Made by a program: the position numbers and the translations under genes | Source: Verrucomicrobiia bacterium | Lineage (GTDB): Bacteria > Verrucomicrobiota > Verrucomicrobiia > Limisphaerales > UBA1100 | NCBI GenBank assembly: GCA_014239365.1 | Contig: JAAZZB010000084.1 | Span: forward strand, 1-64,000 | Direction of reading: 5' to 3' | Length of the DNA stretch: 64,000 nt | Shown here: piece after piece, positions 6,899-14,445 of the stretch | Layout: the number at the start of each line of letters is the position of its first letter | Numbering within the stretch: position 1 is the stretch's first letter | Notes under the pieces: generated by a model | What the model was told of the DNA's origin: nothing | The model's input: the letters and a program-made list of their open reading frames with translations, nothing else | Database searches by the model: none

Positions 6899-8524
6899 AT
6901 GAAGATTGCTCTCGCGCAAATCAATAGCACCGTCGGCGATTTTGCCGGGAACACGGCGCGCCTGCGGGAAGCGTGCGAGCGCGGCGCGGCGGCGGGCGCG
7001 GAGATTGTGCTCGCGCCGGAGATGGCGATCACCGGTTATCCGCCACGCGATCTGCTGTTGAAGAGTGGCTTCATCGAAAGCAATCTCGCGGCGTTGGAAG
7101 ACCTCGCCGCGACCGTTGGCGACACGGCGTTGGTGGTGGGGCACGTGGGGTTGAATGCCGATCAACCGGGGCGACCGGCGACCAATGCGGTTTCACTTTT
7201 GCATCGCGGCACAGTGGCGGCCACGCGCACGAAAAGTTTGTTGCCCACTTACGATGTGTTCGATGAGGCGCGTTACTTCGAGCCCGCCACAGAAAATGCG
7301 CCGGTGGATTTCAATGGCCGTTCGCTCGGGCTCACGGTGTGTGAGGATGTTTGGAATGATGAAGATTTTTGGTGTGACCGGCGCTACCGTGCCAATCCCG
7401 TGGAGGCGTTGGTGGAGCAGGGCGCGGAATTGATTTTGAATGTGTCCGCCTCGCCGTGGCATCTGGGCAAACATCGTATGCGCGCGGAGATGCTCTCCAA
7501 CCTCGCCGCTAAGATCGCGCGCCCATTGCTCTATTGCAATTCGGTGGGCGGCAATGACGAATTGATTTTCGATGGCGGCAGTCTCGCGCTGAACGCTGCG
7601 GGCAAGTCCATCGCGCGCGGGAAATTTTTTGCGGAAGATTTGGTGATGGTCGACACGGAAGCCGCGCCTCTCGAATCCACCGTGCCCGACGACGAAGCGT
7701 TACTGCACGACGCGCTGGTTTTGGGCGTGCGCGATTATCTTGGTAAATGCGGTTTCCGCAGCGCGGTCGTTGGTCTCAGCGGCGGCATTGATTCCGCCGT
7801 CACCGCAGTGCTCGCCGTGGCGGCGCTGGGGAAAGAAAACGTGCGCGGCGTGGCGTTGCCTTCGCAATACTCCTCCGCCGGAAGTCTCGACGACGCACAA
7901 GCGTTGGCTAAAAATTTGGGCATTCAATACGACGTTGTGCCCATCGAGGCCGGTTTTGAAATGGCCAAGCAAAGCCTCGCGCCAATCTTCGGCAATTTGC
8001 CTGAAGATGTGACGGAAGAAAATATGCAAGCCCGCTTGCGGGGATTATTGTTGATGGCGATGAGCAATAAATTCGGCTCGCTGGTTTTGACCACCGGCAA
8101 CAAAAGCGAACTCGCCGTGGGTTACTGCACGCTCTACGGCGATATGTGCGGCGGATTGGCGGTCATCAGTGATGTGCCCAAAACGATGGTGTATCGCCTG
8201 GCGCGTTGGATGAATCGCAATGGCGAGATCATCCCCGCCAGCACAATCGGAAAGCCCCCGAGCGCTGAACTGCGGCCCGATCAAAAAGACGAAGACTCGC
8301 TGCCGCCTTATGAGGTGCTCGACGCCATCCTCGAACGTTACGTGGTGGAAGGCCAATCAGCGGAAGAAATCATTGCCGCAAATTTCGAAACCGACACCGT
8401 GCGCCGCATCGCCCGCCTCATCGACCTCAACGAATACAAACGCCGCCAAGCCGCGCCGGGATTGAAAGTCACCAGCAAAGCCTTTGGCGTGGGGCGACGC
8501 ATTCCGGTGGCTCGGAAAATGTAG
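6899..8524 (+). CDS. nadE: Glutamine-dependent NAD+ synthetase
   Basis: This enzyme makes NAD+ from nicotinic acid adenine dinucleotide, ATP and glutamine in the cytosol. The 541-residue protein has the full two-domain form. An N-terminal nitrilase-type glutaminase has Glu in APEMAITGYPPRD, Lys in TKSLLPTYDVFDE and Cys in VCEDVW. The C-terminal synthetase has the P-loop GLSGGIDSA near 285 and the conserved LVLTTGNKSE and AELRPDQKDED segments. The last sense codon ATG and the stop TAG lie in a CCCGGG-type repeat, so the repeat supplies the end of the gene. Confidence 0.96.
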   Translation: MKIALAQINSTVGDFAGNTARLREACERGAAAGAEIVLAPEMAITGYPPRDLLLKSGFIESNLAALEDLAATVGDTALVVGHVGLNADQPGRPATNAVSLLHRGTVAATRTKSLLPTYDVFDEARYFEPATENAPVDFNGRSLGLTVCEDVWNDEDFWCDRRYRANPVEALVEQGAELILNVSASPWHLGKHRMRAEMLSNLAAKIARPLLYCNSVGGNDELIFDGGSLALNAAGKSIARGKFFAEDLVMVDTEAAPLESTVPDDEALLHDALVLGVRDYLGKCGFRSAVVGLSGGIDSAVTAVLAVAALGKENVRGVALPSQYSSAGSLDDAQALAKNLGIQYDVVPIEAGFEMAKQSLAPIFGNLPEDVTEENMQARLRGLLLMAMSNKFGSLVLTTGNKSELAVGYCTLYGDMCGGLAVISDVPKTMVYRLARWMNRNGEIIPASTIGKPPSAELRPDQKDEDSLPPYEVLDAILERYVVEGQSAEEIIAANFETDTVRRIARLIDLNEYKRRQAAPGLKVTSKAFGVGRRIPVARKM

Positions 8525-8666
8525 CCTGGGCCAATGGCCCGGGAATGACCCACTTCCAATGACCAAGCCCCAAGGAATGACCAAATCCCAATAAATAAAC
8601 TCACGCCGCCACTTGAGCATTGCTCATTGGCATTTCCTTGGGATTTGGGTTTTGGTCATGGGTCAT
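8520..8666. repeat. CCCGGG palindrome followed by a CCAATGACC-type inverted repeat
   Basis: Bases 8520-8543 are a degenerate CCCGGG-type palindrome that overlaps the nadE stop. Bases 8544-8666 form an imperfect hairpin of the same family as 6207-6353, with phrases such as CCAAGGAATGACC and their complements. The block reaches to about 20 bp before the hemL start. Confidence 0.8.
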
Positions 8667-8688
8667 TTTCCTCTATGCTGCGCCGCCG

Positions 8689-9975
8689 ATGATTTCTTAC
8701 GCCAACTCCGAAAAGCTTTTCGCTGATTCGCTCAACCACATCCCCGGTGGCGTCAACTCCCCTGTGCGGGCGTTTCGCGGCGTGGGCGGTCAGCCGATTT
8801 TTGCCGAGCGCGTGGCGGGGGCGCGGATGTGGGATGTGGACGGCAATGAGTACATCGATTACGTGGGCACTTGGGGCCCGGCGATTTTGGGGCATGCGAA
8901 TCCGGCCATCATCGAGGCAGTAAAAAATGCGGCGGACAAGGGCACGAGCTTCGGCATTCCAACTGAAGCGGAATTGCGGATGGCGCGGTTGGTGAAGGAT
9001 TGCGTGCCCAGCGTGGAGAAAGTGCGGATGGTTAACTCCGGCACCGAGGCGTGTATGAGTGCCATCCGCGTGGCACGGGGGTTTACGGATCGGCCGAAGA
9101 TGATTAAGTTTGATGGGTGCTATCACGGGCACGCGGATTCGCTTTTGGTGAAGGCCGGCTCCGGCGCGCTGACGTGCGGCAATCCGGATAGCGCGGGGGT
9201 GCCGCCGGAATTTACCGCGCACACGATCGTGGTGCCTTTCAATGACGAGGCGGCGGTGCGCGAGGCATTTGCAGCGAATGACGGGCAAGTGGCTGGGATT
9301 ATTCTCGAACCCGTTCCCGGAAACGCGGGCGTGTATTTGCCTCGCGAGGGTTTCTTGGAATTTCTGCGCGACATCACAGCGGCCAACGACAGCCTCTTAA
9401 TTTTTGATGAAGTGATGACCGGTTTTCGCGTGGGGCTCGGCGGCGCGCAAGGGCGCTTCGGCATCACTCCGGACTTAAGTTGCTTTGGTAAAATCATCGG
9501 CGGCGGCTTGCCCGTGGGCGCCTTCGGCGGTCGCGCGGATGTGATGGACGTGCTCGCCCCCGACGGCCCCGTGTACCAAGCCGGCACCCTCAGCGGTAAT
9601 CCCCTCGCAATGGCCGCCGGTATTGCTGCGCTCGAGCAATTGCAATCGGGCGAGGTTTACAAAAAGCTGGAGGCGCTCGGTGCACGTTTGGAAGCGGGCC
9701 TCAACGCGGCTGCAAAATCCGCTGACGTCCAAGTGGTCACCCAACGCGTCGGCTCGATGAGTTGTTTATTTTTTACCGATCAACCCGTCCACAATCTCGC
9801 CGACGCAATGGCCACGGATCGCGAGCGATTCAAAAAATATTTCCACGGAATGCTCGCCGAAGGCATCTACCTCGCCCCCTCCGCTTTTGAAGCGGGCTTC
9901 CTTTCCAACGCCCACACAGAGGCGGATGTCGACGCCACCGTTGCGGCAGCTGCGAAAGTGATGGCCACACTCTAA
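8689..9975 (+). CDS. hemL: Glutamate-1-semialdehyde 2,1-aminomutase
   Basis: This PLP enzyme converts glutamate-1-semialdehyde to 5-aminolevulinate in the C5 route to heme. The 428-residue length from the ATG at 8689 fits the family, and the N-terminal HIPGGVNSPVRAF is diagnostic. The PLP lysine lies in SCFGKIIGGGLPVGAFGG and the Asp of the cofactor site in LLIFDEVMTGFR. Upstream in-frame codons fall in repeat DNA and are rejected as the start. ruvX begins 4 bp after the stop, so the two are probably cotranscribed. A later heme enzyme, hemQ, is also in this window. Confidence 0.96.
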   Translation: MISYANSEKLFADSLNHIPGGVNSPVRAFRGVGGQPIFAERVAGARMWDVDGNEYIDYVGTWGPAILGHANPAIIEAVKNAADKGTSFGIPTEAELRMARLVKDCVPSVEKVRMVNSGTEACMSAIRVARGFTDRPKMIKFDGCYHGHADSLLVKAGSGALTCGNPDSAGVPPEFTAHTIVVPFNDEAAVREAFAANDGQVAGIILEPVPGNAGVYLPREGFLEFLRDITAANDSLLIFDEVMTGFRVGLGGAQGRFGITPDLSCFGKIIGGGLPVGAFGGRADVMDVLAPDGPVYQAGTLSGNPLAMAAGIAALEQLQSGEVYKKLEALGARLEAGLNAAAKSADVQVVTQRVGSMSCLFFTDQPVHNLADAMATDRERFKKYFHGMLAEGIYLAPSAFEAGFLSNAHTEADVDATVAAAAKVMATL

Positions 9976-9979
9976 GCCA

Positions 9980-10393
9980 ATGAAACTGCTGGCAATTGAT
10001 CACGGCACGAAGCGGATGGGCATTGCGGCGAGCGATGCGCTGGGGATGATGGCGCATCCGTTGGAGTTTATTCCGGCCAAACCATTCGATGGATTTCTGC
10101 AACGCCTAAAAGAAATTATGGCCGAGCGCGAGACTGAACGGATTGTGGTGGGGATGCCGCATAATATGGACGGCAGCATTGGGCCGCAGGCAAAGTTGGT
10201 GCAGGATTTTGTGGTGGTGCTGGAAAAGTCGGTGGCCGTGCCGGTGGTGACGTGGGATGAACGCCTCACCAGCGCCGCGGCCGAGGATCGCCTGCGGGAG
10301 GCGGGCGTGAATGCGCGTGAAGCGAAGAAGAAAGTGGACGCCTCGGCGGCGGCAATTTTGCTTCAGGATTATATGGACAGCCTCGCATTATGA
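9980..10393 (+). CDS. ruvX: Holliday junction resolvase-like protein RuvX/YqgF
   Basis: The product is 137 residues with an RNase H-like fold. It opens with LAIDHGTKRMGIAASD, holding the first catalytic Asp, and contains the conserved VVGMPHNMDGS and WDERLTSAAAE with further acidic residues. The family acts on 16S rRNA 5-prime end maturation and possibly on branched DNA. Its stop overlaps the truA start by 4 bp (ATGA), so the pair is translationally coupled. Confidence 0.92.
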   Translation: MKLLAIDHGTKRMGIAASDALGMMAHPLEFIPAKPFDGFLQRLKEIMAERETERIVVGMPHNMDGSIGPQAKLVQDFVVVLEKSVAVPVVTWDERLTSAAAEDRLREAGVNAREAKKKVDASAAAILLQDYMDSLAL

Positions 10394-11154
10394 AAAAAGG
10401 CGGCGAGGTGATACGGTTTAAGCTGACGATTGCTTACGACGGCACGGGGTATGCCGGTTGGCAGTTGCAGAAAAATGCGGTGTCGGTGCAGCAGCGCGTG
10501 GAGGAGGCGTTGCGGAAACTGTTCCCCGGCGTAATTCGCGTGCATAGTTCCAGTCGCACGGATACGGGCGTGCACGCGATGGGGATGGCGGCGCACGTGG
10601 ACATCCCGCGGGCGGAATTGAACATGGATGCGCGGCAATTGTTGCTGGCGGTGAATTCGTTTTTGCCGGAGGACGTTCGCTTGAACGAGGTGCGAACGGT
10701 GAAGGCGGATTTTCACGCGCGGTTTGATGCGAAGAAAAAACAGTATCGTTATGTGATTTGGAATCATCCGGCGATGAATCCATTGTTGCGCAATCGCGCC
10801 TGGCAAGTGGCGGTGCCACTGGATTTTGAGCGAATGGAAAAAGCGGCGAAGTTGTTTGTGGGCAAAAAAGATTTTCAATCCTTCGCCTCCGCGCACGAAT
10901 ACAAAATGGAAAGCACAGTCCGCCGCGTGACGGGATGCAAAGTGTACCAACGCGGCAATGAGCTGGAGGTGGTGATCGAAGGTGAAGGGTTTTTGTACAA
11001 AATGTGCCGGGGCATCGTGGGCACGCTGGTGCAAGTGGGCCAGGGGAAGTTGACGCAAAAAGACATTCGCGAAATTTTTCGCAAACGCGACCGCCAAGTG
11101 GCAGGGATGAACGCGCCCGCGTGCGGGTTGACGTTGTGGAAGGTTTTTTATTAA
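10390..11154 (+). CDS. truA: tRNA pseudouridine(38-40) synthase
   Basis: TruA isomerises uridines 38-40 in the tRNA anticodon arm. The 254-residue protein begins with the family phrase KLTIAYDGTGYAGWQ, carries the catalytic Asp in SSRTDTGVHA (near residue 58), and has the conserved KKKQYRYVIWN and GEGFLYKMCRGIVGTL segments. It overlaps ruvX by 4 bp. The stop is followed at once by a hairpin repeat (11156-11245). Confidence 0.96.
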   Translation: MKKGGEVIRFKLTIAYDGTGYAGWQLQKNAVSVQQRVEEALRKLFPGVIRVHSSSRTDTGVHAMGMAAHVDIPRAELNMDARQLLLAVNSFLPEDVRLNEVRTVKADFHARFDAKKKQYRYVIWNHPAMNPLLRNRAWQVAVPLDFERMEKAAKLFVGKKDFQSFASAHEYKMESTVRRVTGCKVYQRGNELEVVIEGEGFLYKMCRGIVGTLVQVGQGKLTQKDIREIFRKRDRQVAGMNAPACGLTLWKVFY

Positions 11155-11155
11155 G

Positions 11156-11245
11156 GAGGAAGGAGATAGGAGTCAGAATTTAGAATGAAACCAAGGCGAC
11201 CGATGTTCAGATTCTGACTCCTGAATTCTGCCTCCTGACTCCTGA
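11156..11245. repeat. AGGAGTCAGAAT-type inverted repeat after truA
   Basis: Twelve-base arms AGGAGTCAGAAT (11168-11179) and ATTCTGACTCCT (11211-11222) are perfectly complementary, and further CTCCTGA phrases follow. This is a different sequence family from the CCCGGG and CCAATGACC elements, with the same placement directly after a stop codon. Confidence 0.8.
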
Positions 11246-11249
11246 AAAA

Positions 11250-11714
11250 ATGAACATCGTTCTCCTCGAACCTGAAATTCCGCCGAACACCGGCAACGTG
11301 GCGCGGTTGTGTGCGGCGACGCATTCGGCGTTGCATTTGATTGGGCCGCTTGGGTTTCGGTTGGATGACTCGCAGTTGAAACGGGCGGGGATGGATTATT
11401 GGGAGCAGGTGGATTGGAAGTTGTGGGAAAGTTGGGCGATCTTTGCAGAGAATTTGCCGGAGGATGCGCGGTGTTGGTTTGTGGAGCAGGGGGGCGGTCG
11501 GCGTTATGACGCAGTGGATTTTGGGCCGGAGGATTACCTCGTGTTTGGGCGCGAATCGGCGGGGTTGCCCAAGGCGTTGGTGGCGGAAAATATGGAGCGA
11601 TGCCTCGAAATTCCCGTGCTAAATCCGCAGGCACGATCGCTGAATTTGTCCAACTGCGTGGCGTTGGTGCTGTACGAAGCGTTGCAGCAGCAGGGGTTTG
11701 CGAATGACCAATGA
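11250..11714 (+). CDS. trmL: tRNA (cytidine/uridine-34-2'-O)-methyltransferase TrmL
   Basis: This is a 154-residue SPOUT-family methyltransferase that uses S-adenosylmethionine to methylate the wobble ribose of leucine tRNAs. The start NIVLLEPEIPPNTGNVARLC, the FGRESAGLP loop and the NLSNCVALVLYEAL knot segment are characteristic. The last codons (about GFANDQ and the TGA stop) come from a CCAATGACC-type repeat, so the native C-terminus has been replaced or extended by repeat sequence. Confidence 0.93.
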   Translation: MNIVLLEPEIPPNTGNVARLCAATHSALHLIGPLGFRLDDSQLKRAGMDYWEQVDWKLWESWAIFAENLPEDARCWFVEQGGGRRYDAVDFGPEDYLVFGRESAGLPKALVAENMERCLEIPVLNPQARSLNLSNCVALVLYEALQQQGFANDQ

Positions 11715-11812
11715 GCAAAACCCAATGACCAATGACCAAAACCCAATGACCAAGGAATGCCCAATAACCCAATGGCCAAACTTGGAGTTTGGAGCTTGGT
11801 CATTTGGAATTC
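11703..11812. repeat. CCAATGACC-type repeat after trmL
   Basis: Phrases CCAATGACC and CCAATGAGC are repeated several times, with complementary TTGGTCATTTGG at the right end. The element includes the trmL stop codon and ends about 60 bp before the riboswitch. Confidence 0.75.
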
Positions 11813-11874
11813 AGCATTGACGCCCCTCGCTCATCATATATCTTTCCCGCCGCCCTTTCGTTCTACGAGGGGGC

Positions 11875-11985
11875 GCTCATTGCGAGTGACGGAGGGACTG
11901 GCCCGTTGATGTCACGGCAACCGATCGGAGCGACGGCTTCGATGGCAGGTGCCAAATCCAGCCGATGCGAATCGGGAAAATGAGC
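11875..11985 (+). promoter_or_regulatory. SAM-I (S-box) riboswitch
   Basis: The sequence shows the SAM-I core: a closing P1 helix GCTCATT (11875-11881) with AATGAGC (11979-11985), the GAGGGACTGGCCC segment, GGCAACC, and GGTGCCAAATCC. The AATGAGC strand can alternatively pair with GCTCATT at 12006-12012 in the following terminator, which is the expected antiterminator. The inferred behaviour is that bound SAM stabilises P1, frees the terminator and switches off the downstream operon. It therefore ties the threonine-synthase-like gene, the sulfur carrier and the NIL protein to methionine supply. Confidence 0.93.
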
Positions 11986-12002
11986 TGGCACGTGAAGGTT
12001 TG

Positions 12003-12032
12003 CCCGCTCATTAAACGAGCGGGTTTTTTTTT
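12003..12032 (+). terminator. Riboswitch expression-platform terminator
   Basis: CCCGCTC (12003-12009) and GAGCGGG (12017-12023) form a seven-base-pair stem followed by nine T residues (12024-12032). The left arm repeats the P1 5-prime sequence, allowing a mutually exclusive antiterminator with 11979-11985. Confidence 0.92.
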
Positions 12033-12056
12033 GCCCGCGCTAAAACAGAAATTTTT

Positions 12057-13322
12057 ATGGCGAAACTGAAAACACAGGGATTTATGAAGGCGCTGCAGTG
12101 CCGCGAATGCGGGCGGGAATATCCGCTCGAAGCGCGGCACGTGTGCGAGTTTGATTTTGGGCCGCTGGAGGTGGCGTATGATTACGACAAAATAAAAACC
12201 AAACTCACGCGCGCAGCCATTGCGAAGCGGCCGCAAAGTATGTGGCGCTATCGCGAACTGTTGCCGGTGGCAAAGGCGCCAACGGTGGGATTGGAAGTGG
12301 GCTTCACGCCGTTGATTAAGGCCGATCGGCTGGCAAAGCGGTTGGGCATTCGCGAGTTGTGGATTAAAAATGACGCGGTGAATTATCCCACGCTGTCGTT
12401 TAAGGATCGCGTGGTGAGCGTGGCCTTGAGCCGCGCGCGGGAGTTGGGTTACGAGACGGTGGCCTGCGCATCGACGGGGAACCTCGCCAATTCCGTGGCG
12501 GCCAATGCGGCGGCTTCGGGGATGAAGGCGTTTGTGTTTATCCCGCACGATCTTGAAAAAGGGAAGGTCGTCAACTCGTTGATTTATGATGCGAATGTGA
12601 TTTCTATTAAGGGGCACTATGACGAAGTGAACCGGTTGTGCGCGGAGATTGCGGGCAAATATAATTGGGCGTTTGTGAATGTAAATATGCGGCCGTATTA
12701 CGCGGAGGGTTCGAAGAGCCAAGGGTTTGAAATTCTGGAGCAACTCGGCTGGAAAATTCCGCGGCATACCGTCGTGCCGATGGCGTCGGGTTCGTTGCTC
12801 ACGAAAATTCACAAGAGCTATCAGGAATGCATTAAGGTGGGATTGGTAAAAAAATCCAACTACAGCGTGCACGGCGCTCAAGCCACGGGGTGCTCGCCCA
12901 TCAGCGCGGCGTATCGCGAGGGACAGGATTTTTTCAAGCCGGTGAAGCCGGACACCATCGCGAAGAGTTTGGCGATTGGCACTCCGGCGGATGGGTTTTA
13001 TGCGCTCAAAGTGTTCAAGGAAACCGGCGGCGCATCGGACGATGTGACCGATGACGAAATCCGCGAGGGCATTAAATTGCTGGCCGAGACCGAAGGCATC
13101 TTTGCCGAAACCGCCGGCGGCGTGACCGTCGGTGTGGCCAAGAAACTCATTGCCAGTGGCGCCATCCCCGCCGATGATTCCGCCGTGCTGTGCATCACCG
13201 GCAACGGGTTGAAGACACTCGATGCCGTGGAAAACCACGCGGGCGACACCCGCGAAATCAGCCCCAGTTTGCGCGAGTTTGATGCGCTGCTGGACCGTGA
13301 CAAAACCTTAACCGCAAACTAA
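12057..13322 (+). CDS. thrC: Threonine synthase-family PLP enzyme under SAM riboswitch; possible homocysteine synthase
   Basis: The 421-residue protein is a PLP fold-type II enzyme related to threonine synthase. An N-terminal zinc-ribbon-like stretch has Cys15, Cys18 and Cys30. The Schiff-base Lys116 lies in PTLSFKDR, and the phosphate-binding loop ASTGNLANS follows. Classical threonine synthase converts O-phosphohomoserine to threonine. Here the gene sits behind a SAM-I riboswitch and is followed by a diglycine-ended sulfur carrier and a NIL-domain protein. I therefore infer that it may instead replace the phosphate of O-phosphohomoserine with sulfur from a protein thiocarboxylate, giving homocysteine, much as CysM uses CysO to make cysteine. 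Plain threonine synthase remains possible. Confidence 0.88.
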   Translation: MAKLKTQGFMKALQCRECGREYPLEARHVCEFDFGPLEVAYDYDKIKTKLTRAAIAKRPQSMWRYRELLPVAKAPTVGLEVGFTPLIKADRLAKRLGIRELWIKNDAVNYPTLSFKDRVVSVALSRARELGYETVACASTGNLANSVAANAAASGMKAFVFIPHDLEKGKVVNSLIYDANVISIKGHYDEVNRLCAEIAGKYNWAFVNVNMRPYYAEGSKSQGFEILEQLGWKIPRHTVVPMASGSLLTKIHKSYQECIKVGLVKKSNYSVHGAQATGCSPISAAYREGQDFFKPVKPDTIAKSLAIGTPADGFYALKVFKETGGASDDVTDDEIREGIKLLAETEGIFAETAGGVTVGVAKKLIASGAIPADDSAVLCITGNGLKTLDAVENHAGDTREISPSLREFDALLDRDKTLTAN

Positions 13323-13345
13323 AGCAAACTAAAGCAAACTAATTT

Positions 13346-13621
13346 ATGCCAGTTCAAATCCGAATTCCCACCCCGCTGCGCAAGCTCACCCACGACGAGG
13401 AAACCGTGGAGACCAGCGCCGAAACCGTTGGCGCCGCCATCACCGATCTGGAAAGTCGCTATCCCGGCATTCAGGAACGGCTGCTCGATGACGAAGGCCA
13501 AGTGCGCCGTTTTGTTAATGTCTATGTTAACGAAGAGGACATTCGTTTCCTGCAGGAAAAAGACACCCCCCTCAAAGACGGCGACGAAGTGAGCATCATC
13601 CCCGCCATCGCCGGAGGTTAA
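13346..13621 (+). CDS. ThiS/MoaD-family sulfur carrier protein
   Basis: The product is 91 residues with a ubiquitin-like beta-grasp fold, ending exactly in SIIPAIAGG. The free C-terminal Gly-Gly is what E1-like enzymes adenylate and convert to a thiocarboxylate. It lies 23 bp after the threonine-synthase-like gene and 3 bp before the NIL gene, so it belongs to the riboswitch operon. Neither molybdopterin nor thiamine genes are near, so it probably donates sulfur for the PLP enzyme. No E1-like (ThiF/MoeB) or JAB-protease gene is present in the window. Confidence 0.9.
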   Translation: MPVQIRIPTPLRKLTHDEETVETSAETVGAAITDLESRYPGIQERLLDDEGQVRRFVNVYVNEEDIRFLQEKDTPLKDGDEVSIIPAIAGG

Positions 13622-13624
13622 ATT

Positions 13625-13936
13625 ATGGCTGCAAAAAAGAAAAAGGCGGCCAAGAAAAAAGTTGCCAAAAAGAAGGCTGCGAAAAAATCCGAGCAAGGTC
13701 GCGTGCGGTTGTGGTTGATGTATCCGCCGAAGCACATTACCTCGCCGGTGATTTGTGAATTGGTGACGCGCTTTGGGTTGCTCGTGAATTTGCGACAGGC
13801 GGAAGTGCGCGATGAGATTGGCATTGTCTGCCTCGAACTCGAAGGCCCGCGTGATGAATTGAAAAAGGCGACCCGCTGGCTCGAGCGCAAAGACATCAAA
13901 GTGGAGCCGGTGGAAATCAACGTCATCGAGAGTTAA
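13625..13936 (+). CDS. NIL-domain protein with lysine-rich N-terminal tail
   Basis: The product is 103 residues. The first 22 are almost all Lys and Ala (AAKKKKAAKKKVAKKK), like a histone H1 tail. Residues about 27-100 form a NIL domain (RLWLMYPPKHITSPVICEL, then DEIGIVCLELEG), the ligand-binding ferredoxin-like domain found at the C-terminus of the methionine importer ATPase MetN. It is third in the SAM-riboswitch operon. It may sense methionine or assist transfer from the sulfur carrier. The tail could bind nucleic acid or an acidic partner. All of these roles are inferred. Confidence 0.85.
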   Translation: MAAKKKKAAKKKVAKKKAAKKSEQGRVRLWLMYPPKHITSPVICELVTRFGLLVNLRQAEVRDEIGIVCLELEGPRDELKKATRWLERKDIKVEPVEINVIES

Positions 13937-13945
13937 AGCACGGCG

Positions 13946-14398
13946 ATGGCAGAGGCGTTCACATTTGATTGGGACGTATCGCCGGAACGCATCGCCGAAG
14001 TGCGGCGGCGCACGCTCTATCCCTTCAAACCCGCCGGCCCGGAAACGGATGCCGAGATGGCGGAAAATCCCACCACGGTTTTTGGCGCGGCCCTGCAAGC
14101 GGGCGAACCGGTGGGTTGCATCGCAGTGCTGGACGAACCCAAACACGATTGCGCATTACGCGTCCGTTGGCTGGGCGTGGATGAAACTGTGCGCGGCCAG
14201 GGCATCGGCGCGCGGTTGGTGCAGGCGGCTCAAGTGTTCGCGGCCACACGACAGCTGGGTTTGTGGGCGGATGTGCGGGTGAAGGCGATTCCGGTTTACG
14301 AGCGATTAAGCTTCGAGCCCCACGGCGACTTTTTTGAACTGCCGGACATCGGCCGGCATCGTGTGATGCGCTGGTGGCCGGCGGGACTCCGTCCTTGA
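13946..14398 (+). CDS. GNAT-family N-acetyltransferase
   Basis: The product is 150 residues with the acetyl-CoA-binding loop RGQGIGARLV near residues 88-97 and the beta strand of the fold before it (LRVRWLGVDE). The closing segment IPVYERLSFEPHGDFFELPDIGRHRVM is typical of small-molecule GNATs. The substrate cannot be read from the sequence. It starts 9 bp after the NIL gene and may be the last gene of the riboswitch operon. Confidence 0.85.
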   Translation: MAEAFTFDWDVSPERIAEVRRRTLYPFKPAGPETDAEMAENPTTVFGAALQAGEPVGCIAVLDEPKHDCALRVRWLGVDETVRGQGIGARLVQAAQVFAATRQLGLWADVRVKAIPVYERLSFEPHGDFFELPDIGRHRVMRWWPAGLRP

Positions 14399-14445
14399 TT
14401 GCGTGCCTCATTTCGTGTTCTCTTCAGCACGGAAAAGGTACGGCA

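Noticed and set aside
8620..8688. Extended N-terminus of hemL
   Set aside because: These codons lie in a repeat element that recurs elsewhere, and the enzyme's conserved start fits ATG 8689.
11877..13238. Long open frame of 453 codons on the minus strand
   Set aside because: It lies opposite the threonine-synthase-like gene, whose protein motifs are clear, and covers the riboswitch; its translation is His/Arg-rich without domains, typical of antisense frames in GC-rich DNA.
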